A model generated the notes under the pieces. It was given only the letters and a program-made list of their open reading frames with translations. It was not told the origin of the DNA and did not search any database. DNA of 43,661 nucleotides from Nitrosospira sp. GTDB taxonomy: Bacteria > Pseudomonadota > Gammaproteobacteria > Burkholderiales > Nitrosomonadaceae. The stretch's first letter is position 1, and each line of letters begins with the position of its first letter. Positions 36,682 to 43,661 of this stretch are shown here, piece after piece. Both the position numbers and the translations under genes were made by a program. The stretch is from contig JACDSH010000006.1 in NCBI GenBank assembly GCA_013450215.1, positions 1-43,661 on the forward strand. The letters are read 5' to 3'.

Positions 36682-37941
36682 ATGACCTCCTTAGACTCGA
36701 TTGTGGCATCACAGCCAATCCTACCGTTTGACATCGAGAGCATCCGTGCCGATTTCCCGATCCTTAAACTCAAGGTCGATGGTCACCCTCTTGTCTTTCT
36801 CGATAGTGCTGCCTCCAGCCAGATGCCGCAGCAGGTGATTGATCGGCTTGTGCGTTATCAGACTACGCAACATGCCAATATTCATCGTGCCGTGCATTAC
36901 TTGTCAGAATTAGCTACTGCCGAATTTGAACAAGCACGCCATAAGTTACAGCACTTCATTAATGCACGTGAGGATAGAGAGGTGATCTTCACCAGCGGCA
37001 CTACCGAGTCAATCAACTTGGTCATGCATGGATACGGCCGCAAGTTTATCGGCCCTGGTGATGAAATTATTTTGACCGTGCTTGAGCATCATTCCAATAT
37101 TGTCCCGTGGCAAATGCTGGCAGAAGAGAGGGGTGCAAGAATACGTGTCGTTCCGATTAATGATGCGGGGGAGCTTCTTATCGATGAATATGAAAACTTG
37201 TTTAATGAACACACCAAATTTGTTAGCGTAATACACGTATCGAATGCGCTGGGCAGTATCAACCCAGTTAAGCAGATGATCGAGTTTGCGCATGCCCATG
37301 GCGTACCGGTATTGATCGATGGTGCTCAGGCTGCTCCCCACATGAAGATCGATGTGCAAGATCTCGGCTGTGATTTTTATGTGTTTTCAGGCCACAAGAT
37401 GTGCGGTCCGACCGGAATTGGTGTTCTCTATGGGAAGGCCGATATTCTTGAACGGATGCAGCCATTTAAGGGCGGCGGAGATATGATACTGTCGGTCACA
37501 TTTGAGAAGACTATCTACAACATAATCCCGCAGAAATTTGAGGCAGGGACTCCGCCAATTGCTGCTGCAATTGGCTTTGGCGCTGCGGTCGATTATCTGT
37601 CAGCAATTAGTCTTGAGGCAATTGCAGCACACGAACATGCGCTGCTCAACTACGCAACTGAGCAGATACGCCTTCTGCCGGGCGTGCATATTGTTGGCAA
37701 TGCTGCTCTAAAGGCTGCTGTGCTCTCGTTTGTGGTTGAGGGTGTTCATCCGCATGATATTGGCACCCTACTGAATCAACAAGGGGTTGCAGTGCGTACC
37801 GGCCATCATTGTGCGCAACCGGTCATGCAACGGTTCAGGATACCGGCAACATCGCGAGCCTCGTTCGCATTTTATAATACGATGGATGAGGTTGATACAC
37901 TGGTCGAGGCGATCAGTTCCGCGCAGAAGGTCTTCGCATAA
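36682..37941 (+). CDS. sufS: Cysteine desulfurase SufS (group II)
   Basis: A 419-residue PLP enzyme that takes sulphur from L-cysteine as a persulfide. The PLP lysine is K239 (SGHKMCGPTGIG) and the active cysteine is C377 (RTGHHCAQPVMQRF), the group II pattern with a short loop. EFEQARHKL and HHSNIVPWQMLA are typical. It lies three bases after sufD, and its TAA overlaps the start of sufU as TAATG. SufU, not SufE, is its apparent sulphur acceptor here. Confidence 0.97.
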   Translation: MTSLDSIVASQPILPFDIESIRADFPILKLKVDGHPLVFLDSAASSQMPQQVIDRLVRYQTTQHANIHRAVHYLSELATAEFEQARHKLQHFINAREDREVIFTSGTTESINLVMHGYGRKFIGPGDEIILTVLEHHSNIVPWQMLAEERGARIRVVPINDAGELLIDEYENLFNEHTKFVSVIHVSNALGSINPVKQMIEFAHAHGVPVLIDGAQAAPHMKIDVQDLGCDFYVFSGHKMCGPTGIGVLYGKADILERMQPFKGGGDMILSVTFEKTIYNIIPQKFEAGTPPIAAAIGFGAAVDYLSAISLEAIAAHEHALLNYATEQIRLLPGVHIVGNAALKAAVLSFVVEGVHPHDIGTLLNQQGVAVRTGHHCAQPVMQRFRIPATSRASFAFYNTMDEVDTLVEAISSAQKVFA

Positions 37942-38426
37942 TGCATTCAAAGTCACTCTATCAAGAGGTCATTCTTGACCATAATCGAAAGCCACGCAAT
38001 TATGGAACTCTTGAGCATTCAACCCACCATGCAGTCGGACACAATCCGCTCTGTGGAGACCGTTTGGTGATCGCACTCAATCTCGATGGTCAGAATATTG
38101 AGGGTATAGCATTTCATGGGGAGTCGTGTGCAATCTGCAAGGCGTCGGCATCGATGATGACCTCAGTTGTGAAGGGTAAGACACGTTCTGATGCTGAAAT
38201 ATTGATTCAAGAGTTTCGTGATATGGCACTCGGAAAGCTCGATCCTAGTGATGAAAACCATCTCGGACGGCTCACAGTATTTGCTGGTGTTCGCAATCTG
38301 CCGACTCGGGTCAAGTGCGCGATCCTGCCATGGCATACCCTTCACGCGGCACTCAATTCTATTAATAGCACTTCAACCGAGGCTGCAGATGATCCGATGC
38401 ATGCGCCGGTTGATAGAGCCTCTTAG
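37941..38426 (+). CDS. sufU: SufU-type sulphur acceptor / IscU-like protein
   Basis: A 161-residue IscU-fold protein. C38, D40 (NPLCGDR), C63 (ESCAICKAS) and C126 (TRVKCAILPWHTL) match the zinc and sulphur-transfer residues of SufU, and the insertion between the second and third cysteine regions is the SufU type rather than IscU type. SufU accepts persulfide from SufS by ligand swapping and passes it to SufBCD. It is best known from Gram-positive bacteria. Its start overlaps the sufS stop. Confidence 0.93.
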   Translation: MHSKSLYQEVILDHNRKPRNYGTLEHSTHHAVGHNPLCGDRLVIALNLDGQNIEGIAFHGESCAICKASASMMTSVVKGKTRSDAEILIQEFRDMALGKLDPSDENHLGRLTVFAGVRNLPTRVKCAILPWHTLHAALNSINSTSTEAADDPMHAPVDRAS

Positions 38427-38435
38427 CAAGAAGTT

Positions 38436-38996
38436 ATGCCAAGAATAGCTGAAATAGAAGGTACACCCAACCGGAATGCATTGAAATTCATTCTGAAGGA
38501 ACCTCTGACTTGGGGGATAACCCGTTCCTATGATAATGCCGAGCAGGCGAAGGATGACCCGCTGGCGGCAGCTCTGTTCGACATTGATCACATTACTAAT
38601 GTATTTTACGTTGACCGCTGGATCACGATTACGCAAGATGGGGGCGCTGACTGGCAAGATCTATCACGTGCAGTTGCTGATCCAATCCGTGCAGCGCCTG
38701 CTGCTGATGCGCAATCCGCCGCTTCAGTTGCTGAGGCCAGCACCGCAATCGAGGGCTTAAGCCCGGAGGATCAATTGCGACTCGATAAGATGAGTATCCT
38801 ACTCGACGAGGAGATACGTCCCTATCTGCAAAACGATGGAGGGGATCTTCATGTAATGGGCCTCGAGGGAAACATACTCAGCGTACATTACCAGGGTGCC
38901 TGCGGAACTTGCCCGAGTTCGATTTCAGGAACTCTCAGGGGAATTGAGAATCTGTTAAGATCAATTGAACCTGAAATTGAGGTGATCGCAGTTTAA
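38436..38996 (+). CDS. Nfu-type Fe-S carrier (Nfu_N plus NifU C-terminal domain)
   Basis: A 186-residue protein with an Nfu N-terminal domain at about 1-85 (NRNALKFILKEPLTWG, then VFYVDRWITIT). An Ala-rich linker covers about 86-105, and a NifU C-terminal domain follows to the end with the cluster motif CGTC (C156, C159). The order resembles the mitochondrial and alphaproteobacterial Nfu1 type rather than NfuA, which has a degenerate A-type N-terminus. It should carry 4Fe-4S clusters to targets. LipA is a known client of Nfu proteins elsewhere, and a lipA gene is present in this window. It closes the suf operon. Confidence 0.92.
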   Translation: MPRIAEIEGTPNRNALKFILKEPLTWGITRSYDNAEQAKDDPLAAALFDIDHITNVFYVDRWITITQDGGADWQDLSRAVADPIRAAPAADAQSAASVAEASTAIEGLSPEDQLRLDKMSILLDEEIRPYLQNDGGDLHVMGLEGNILSVHYQGACGTCPSSISGTLRGIENLLRSIEPEIEVIAV

Positions 38997-39081
38997 AAGT
39001 GAGTACATGATTGTACGCAGATGAAAACAGCATACCCTGCTGAATTTAAGTCCTGCATACTTTCATTTTCAATAAAGCTAT

Positions 39082-40494
39082 ATGGCGACCTTAAGAGATA
39101 AAAAATCACCAGCCAGAAACGTCAAGAAGGCTTGGTCTGGACGTTTTGTTGAACCAGTTTCAGAACTGGTTCAACGTTATACGGCATCGATTGGATTCGA
39201 TCGACGCCTGGCTGAGTTTGATATTCAGGGGTCACTTGCACATGCGCAGATGCTCTCTGCTGTAGGTATTATTAGCTCGACAGACCTTGCCTCCATCGAA
39301 CGGGGAATGGATAAAATTCGAAAAGAGATTCAAAGCGGTAGATTTGTTTGGTTGCTGGAGCTTGAAGATGTACATCTGAATATTGAAAAACGTCTTACTA
39401 CGCTGATCGGTGACGCTGGTAAGCGGCTACACACAGCGCGATCACGTAATGATCAAGTGGCGACTGATGTGAGGCTTTATCTGCGCACTTCGATTGATGA
39501 CATCATGAGATGCATCAAGGCGATGCAACAGGCATTGCTAGATCTTGCAGAGAAGCATGCGGATACTGTGATGCCAGGATTTACTCATTTACAGGTGGCG
39601 CAACCGATTTCATTTGGTCATCATTTGCTGGCGTATTTTGAGATGTTGCAGCGCGACGTTGAGCGATTGGTGGATTGCAGGAAGCGCGTGAATAAACTGC
39701 CGCTAGGTGCGGCTGCACTGGCTGGAACGAGTTATCCAATCGACCGTAAATTAGTCGCTCATAAACTGGGCTTTGACGGTATTTGTGAAAACTCGCTTGA
39801 TGCGGTTTCTGATCGAGATTTTGCGATTGAATTTTGTGCCTGCGCGGCATTAATTATGACGCATTTGTCACGACTGTCTGAGGAGTTGATTCTATGGATG
39901 AGCCCATCGTTTGGCTTCATCGATCTTGCTGATCGATTCTGTACGGGTTCTTCCATCATGCCGCAAAAGAAGAATCCAGACGTGCCGGAACTGGTGCGTG
40001 GCAAGACAGGGCGTATTAATGGCCATCTGGTCGCCTTGCTGACGCTGATGAAGGCCCAGCCACTCGCATATAACAAGGACAATCAGGAAGATAAGGAACC
40101 CCTTTTTGATACTGTGGACACGCTTACGGATACGCTACGTATTTATACCGATATGATGACTGGCATCCGCGTTAATCAGGAGGCGATGCGGTCTGTTGCG
40201 ATGAAGGGTTATGCCACCGCCACCGACTTAGCCGACTACCTGACAAAAAAAGGATTGCCATTCCGAGATGCTCATGAGGCGGTTGCTCAGGCAGTCCGTT
40301 TTGCCGAGAAAAAAAATTGCGACTTGAGCGGGCTTACCTTGACTGAATTAAGGAAGTTCTCCCCGAAGATCAAGCAAGATATCTATGCAGTACTCACCCT
40401 GGAAGGCTCATTGAAGAGTCGTAACCATCCCGGCGGGACCGCCCCGAGTCAGGTGCGGATTGCGATCAGACGGGCTAGGAAGAAGCTGTCCTAA
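39082..40494 (+). CDS. argH: Argininosuccinate lyase
   Basis: A 470-residue enzyme of the fumarase/aspartase superfamily that splits argininosuccinate into arginine and fumarate, the last step of arginine synthesis. [20 protein letters not shown] opens the fold, [18 protein letters not shown] and the signature [12 protein letters not shown] (around residue 290) with the catalytic serine are present. It begins 85 bases after the suf operon and probably has its own promoter. A perfect 12-bp inverted repeat lies inside its first 100 bases. Confidence 0.98.
   Translation: MATLRDKKSPARNVKKAWSGRFVEPVSELVQRYTASIGFDRRLAEFDIQGSLAHAQMLSAVGIISSTDLASIERGMDKIRKEIQSGRFVWLLELEDVHLNIEKRLTTLIGDAGKRLHTARSRNDQVATDVRLYLRTSIDDIMRCIKAMQQALLDLAEKHADTVMPGFTHLQVAQPISFGHHLLAYFEMLQRDVERLVDCRKRVNKLPLGAAALAGTSYPIDRKLVAHKLGFDGICENSLDAVSDRDFAIEFCACAALIMTHLSRLSEELILWMSPSFGFIDLADRFCTGSSIMPQKKNPDVPELVRGKTGRINGHLVALLTLMKAQPLAYNKDNQEDKEPLFDTVDTLTDTLRIYTDMMTGIRVNQEAMRSVAMKGYATATDLADYLTKKGLPFRDAHEAVAQAVRFAEKKNCDLSGLTLTELRKFSPKIKQDIYAVLTLEGSLKSRNHPGGTAPSQVRIAIRRARKKLS
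39148..39175 (+). repeat. Perfect hairpin inside the start of argH
   Basis: GTTGAACCAGTT (39148-39159) and AACTGGTTCAAC (39164-39175) are exact inverted repeats around the loop TCAG, codons about 23-32 of argH. The amino acids coded are ordinary for the family, so the fold may be chance or a regulatory mRNA structure. Confidence 0.6.
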
Positions 40495-40523
40495 AGCGCT
40501 ACTTAGTAATCCGGTAACTCACC

Positions 40524-41408
40524 ATGCCGTCATGGTCGGATATTGCAACACAGATCTCGGCCTCGACGGGCATCCCATTTGTCGTTCAGAAAGTTAGGAA
40601 GATTGGCGGAGGTTGCATCAGCCAAGGCCACCGTATTGAAAGTGGTGGCCAGTGTTTTTTCGTCAAAATCAACAGTTCCGATAATTTATCAATGTTTGAA
40701 GCTGAGGCTTTAGGCCTGCAGGAGATTTACAATTCCCGTGCATTGCGTGTCCCTATTCCTGTGTGTTGGGGGAGAAATGATTCCAGCTCATGGTTGGTGA
40801 TGGAGTTTTTAGAAATGGGGAATGCGGGCAGGAAGAGTGCCGAGTCGCTGGGTCGGGGGATCGCTTCGATGCACCGCTTCTCTTCAGAAAAATTTGGTTG
40901 GATCCGAGACAATACCATCGGCACCACGCCACAATTCAACAGACTCTCTTCAGATTGGATTCAATTCTGGCGGGATCGCCGCCTTGGATACCAGTTACGA
41001 CTTGCACAGACCAATGGCTATACGGGGAAGTTGCAGCCATTGGGTGAACGGCTGATGGCTGAACTCGATGTCTTTTTCATGGATACACTGACAGTCCCAT
41101 CATTGTTGCACGGTGATCTATGGAGCGGTAATTATACTTTTGACTCTGCGGGCCAACCGGTGCTGTTCGACCCGGCGATATATTATGGTGACCGTGAAGC
41201 AGATCTTGCAATGACGGAATTGTTTGGTGGCTTTCCCGCAAACTTCTATGCGGCCTATCGGGAGACTTACCCACTTGACGCCGGTTATGTCATCCGTAAA
41301 GATCTCTACAATCTCTATCACGTTTTGAATCACCTAAACTTGTTTGGCGAAGGCTATCTCAATCAAGCGGAGAAAATGATGGAGAAGCTGCATTCCGAGA
41401 TCCGTTAG
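40524..41408 (+). CDS. Fructosamine kinase family protein
   Basis: A 294-residue kinase of the fructosamine-3-kinase/ketosamine-3-kinase family, which has an aminoglycoside-phosphotransferase-like fold. The catalytic loop LLHGDLWSGN and the metal-binding FDPAIYYGDREADLAMTELFGG are diagnostic, as is GGGCISQGHRI in the glycine loop. It probably phosphorylates sugar adducts on amines or proteins so that they fall off, a damage-repair role. It follows argH by 29 bases and may share its transcript. Confidence 0.92.
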   Translation: MPSWSDIATQISASTGIPFVVQKVRKIGGGCISQGHRIESGGQCFFVKINSSDNLSMFEAEALGLQEIYNSRALRVPIPVCWGRNDSSSWLVMEFLEMGNAGRKSAESLGRGIASMHRFSSEKFGWIRDNTIGTTPQFNRLSSDWIQFWRDRRLGYQLRLAQTNGYTGKLQPLGERLMAELDVFFMDTLTVPSLLHGDLWSGNYTFDSAGQPVLFDPAIYYGDREADLAMTELFGGFPANFYAAYRETYPLDAGYVIRKDLYNLYHVLNHLNLFGEGYLNQAEKMMEKLHSEIR

Positions 41409-41418
41409 GCGGGCCTCG

Positions 41419-43602
41419 TCAGAATTCCTGCGGGTCCACATCCAAAGACCATCGGACCTTGCGAACGGGAAGAGTGGAAATCCTTGCGTGCCAAGCAGTG
41501 AGGAATTCTTGCAATTTCTTACGCGAACCAGATTGCACCAATAGGTGCGCCCGTTCCAACCCCTTGAGCCGTGCCATTTGCGCTGGGACTGGGTCGAAAA
41601 TTTCCACCCCACCTTTGGATGGGCCTGCTAATTCAGCCGCACTGGCGAGGAAGCCCATTGCTGCTGAGATATGGGGCGCTTCTGCCCGTAATAGGGCTTG
41701 ATAAACGAATGGCGGAAATCCTGCCATCTTTCTTTCTGACAGCAGTATCTGTGCAAGAGCGGCATAATCATGTCGCCGTAAGGCGTGATATAGGGGGTGA
41801 TCTGGAAATTCAGTTTGAATCAGCACCTCGCCTGCGATATCGGCTCGCCCAGCACGACCTGCCACTTGCATCAGTTGTGCAAATAAGCGCTCAGCTGCCC
41901 TAAAATCCGTGCTGAATAGTGCAGCATCAGAATTTAAAATACCGACTAGCGATAGATTCGGAAAGTTATGTCCCTTAGCAAGGATCTGCGTACCTACCAG
42001 AATATCTACGCGTCGTTCGTAGATATCCTTCAGCATCTTCCCCCATCCATCTTTAAACCGAGTACTGTCTCGGTCTACGCGGAGAATCCGTGCATTGGGG
42101 AAACGCTCTGCTAGAACAGCCTCTACCCTTTGAGTCCCCTGACCAAAGGGGACGATATCCTGGTCGCCACACTCAGGACAGGAAGAGGGAAAACGTTCTT
42201 GATGACCGCAGTGGTGACACCGTAATTGTTTTTCACTTAAATGAACGACTAAGCGACTTGAGCATCGATGACACTTGGCCGTCCATGCACAGGATTTACA
42301 CAATAATACGGGGGCGTATCCACGACGGTTGAGGAAGACCAGACTCTGTTGGTTTTGTGCCAAACCTTTTTCCAGTGCTGTGATTAGTGGTTGGGATAGG
42401 CCGTCAATACACTTAGCAGAGCGGATATCAATACAGTGCACAGAAGGCAGCACAGCCTTCTTAACAGCGCGCGACGATAGGCGCAGCATCCGGTAGCGCC
42501 CACTAGTGGCGTGGTAATAGCTTTCTAGAGAAGGTGTGGCGGAGCCAAGAATGATCGGAATATTTTCTTGTTTGGCTCGAAATATTGAAACATCTCGTGC
42601 CGAGTAACGGAGTCCGTCCTGTTGTTTGAATGAGCCATCCTGCTCCTCATCCACAATGATCATCCCTAGTTTTGGCAGCGGTGCAAATACCGCCAACCGT
42701 GTACCGAGCACTATCTTGGCCTCACCTTGTTGCGCTTGTAGCCAGCCTTTTAGGCGTTCTGAGTCGCTGAGTCTGCTATGCAGACATACCAGTAATGTAG
42801 TGGGAAAGCGCGAACGAAATATAGACTCTAGTTGTGGGGTCAAACTGATTTCCGGTACCAGTACAAGAGTTTGTCGTCCTTCTAGCAGCAGAAGAGTGAT
42901 GAGCCGAAGGTACACCTCTGTTTTTCCGCTTCCGGTGATCCCATGCAGCAGCCAAACATTAAATTTACTAATGTCATTGGCAATAGCATCAAAGGCATCC
43001 TGTTGTTCAGTATTGAGAACAGGGCTGGGAACAGATTGGGTGATGGAGGAATGAGCTGGAGTCTCCTTTACCCAACCCATCGCAAGGAATTTTTGTAATA
43101 CCTTGGGAGCACTTGCTGAGATCTGTCTGGCCTCCTCAGGTTTGATTGCACCAGTCTTTCGCAATCGAGCGAGTAGGCGATGCTGGACGATGCTACGGGC
43201 GGGGATGGATGCAGTATTTGCATCACGCCCAGCATCGGTCAGGCAAAATTCGAAAGGGACAGTTGATTTCTGGATGAGGGGCCTACTGCTACGCAGCCTG
43301 CTAGGGAGTGAGTTCATTACCACTTCCCCGAGAGGATGGTGATAGTAGCCACTGCAGAATCGGCATAGATCGAGGAGTTTTATGGGTAGCGGTGGAATGT
43401 CATGAAATAGAGCAGCAGCAGATTTAAGTCGACCGGGTGTGAGGGGGGAGGAGTCAGAAATCTCCATAATGACCCCGGTCATCAGCTTCTTTCCAAAAGG
43501 TACCTGCACTCGAGCGCCAATATCACGCGTTGTTGCATCTGACGCAAGATAATCAAACAGAGTTGCTATGGGAACGTCGAGTGCGACGCGGATGATAGGC
43601 AT
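41419..43602 (-). CDS. priA: Primosomal helicase PriA
   Basis: A 727-residue 3'-5' helicase that restarts stalled replication forks. The N-terminal DNA-binding part is followed by helicase motifs: Walker A GITGSGKTEVYL, motif II DEEQ (42640-42651, where I expect DEEH), and FLNRRGYAPVLLCKSC. Eight zinc-binding cysteines follow (CKSCAWTAKCHRC, then CHHC and CPEC). QVAGRAGRADIAGEVLIQT is motif VI. The frame is open to a GTG at 43659, but the family starts at MPIIRVALDVP, so ATG 43602 is chosen. It converges with the fructosamine kinase gene at 10 bases. Confidence 0.97.
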   Translation of the reverse strand: MPIIRVALDVPIATLFDYLASDATTRDIGARVQVPFGKKLMTGVIMEISDSSPLTPGRLKSAAALFHDIPPLPIKLLDLCRFCSGYYHHPLGEVVMNSLPSRLRSSRPLIQKSTVPFEFCLTDAGRDANTASIPARSIVQHRLLARLRKTGAIKPEEARQISASAPKVLQKFLAMGWVKETPAHSSITQSVPSPVLNTEQQDAFDAIANDISKFNVWLLHGITGSGKTEVYLRLITLLLLEGRQTLVLVPEISLTPQLESIFRSRFPTTLLVCLHSRLSDSERLKGWLQAQQGEAKIVLGTRLAVFAPLPKLGMIIVDEEQDGSFKQQDGLRYSARDVSIFRAKQENIPIILGSATPSLESYYHATSGRYRMLRLSSRAVKKAVLPSVHCIDIRSAKCIDGLSQPLITALEKGLAQNQQSLVFLNRRGYAPVLLCKSCAWTAKCHRCSSRLVVHLSEKQLRCHHCGHQERFPSSCPECGDQDIVPFGQGTQRVEAVLAERFPNARILRVDRDSTRFKDGWGKMLKDIYERRVDILVGTQILAKGHNFPNLSLVGILNSDAALFSTDFRAAERLFAQLMQVAGRAGRADIAGEVLIQTEFPDHPLYHALRRHDYAALAQILLSERKMAGFPPFVYQALLRAEAPHISAAMGFLASAAELAGPSKGGVEIFDPVPAQMARLKGLERAHLLVQSGSRKKLQEFLTAWHARISTLPVRKVRWSLDVDPQEF

Positions 43603-43661
43603 TTTGAAGGTTATTTTTGGGGAGGAATTTGCTAAATGACACTCGAGAGCATTATCCACCA

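Noticed and set aside
38997-39081. Small GTACA/TGTAC inverted repeat before argH
   Set aside because: The stem is only 5 bp and there is no supporting promoter or terminator pattern.

Overview
The window looks like a chromosomal piece of an autotrophic betaproteobacterium, probably a chemolithoautotroph of the Nitrosomonadales/Gallionellales type. This rests on a form IC (red-type) RuBisCO operon with its CbbX activase and a divergent CbbR, betaproteobacterial-style clusters (dacC-dat-ybeD-lipB-lipA; the ABC/MCE transporter set), and middling GC content. The taxon is an inference. I saw no tRNA, rRNA, CRISPR array, phage or insertion sequence, and no stretch over 300 bases without a gene.

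Layout. 1-1418 looks eroded: a carotenoid-type (CruF-like) membrane protein fragment running off the left edge with an apparent internal deletion, an exported rhodanese, and a cytochrome c'-like gene split by a frameshift. 1503-5026 (+) is a four-gene MlaE/MlaF/MlaD/lipoprotein lipid-transport operon. 5070-13398 (-) is a housekeeping run: FKBP isomerase, sucC-sucD, a CobD/AmpE-like membrane protein, a D,D-carboxypeptidase, D-amino-acid transaminase, YbeD, LipB, LipA and a DUF4197 protein. 13630-15518 (+) holds two membrane proteins (DUF454, putative Na+/H+ antiporter). 15562-18373 (-) holds a PBP7-like peptidase and an Atm1-type ABC exporter. 18585-21617 (-) is cbbL-cbbS-cbbX, with cbbR divergent at 21781-22704.

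22757-25179 holds a small secreted protein and an ExbB-ExbD-TonB-like set. 25214-31183 (-) is a tripartite RND efflux operon with a divergent TetR/AcrR-type repressor (31298-31915) and an AcrR-like operator between them. 32174-38996 (+) is iscR-iscA-sufB-sufC-sufD-sufS-sufU-nfu, a complete iron-sulphur cluster assembly operon preceded by two close matches to the type 1 IscR site laid over a good promoter. argH, a fructosamine-kinase-family gene and priA (-) close the window.

How it fits together: the SUF operon would supply clusters to enzymes such as LipA and to IscR itself, and the Atm1-like exporter belongs to a family tied to Fe-S or thiol export. LipB and LipA make the lipoyl cofactor for 2-oxoglutarate dehydrogenase, upstream of SucCD in the TCA cycle. 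The least expected signals are a proline-rich linker plus half of a TonB C-terminal domain at the end of the RND adaptor, close to an ExbBD set whose own TonB-like partner lacks the standard TonB C-terminus, and the IscR-controlled SUF operon with hairpins on both sides of its IscA gene.
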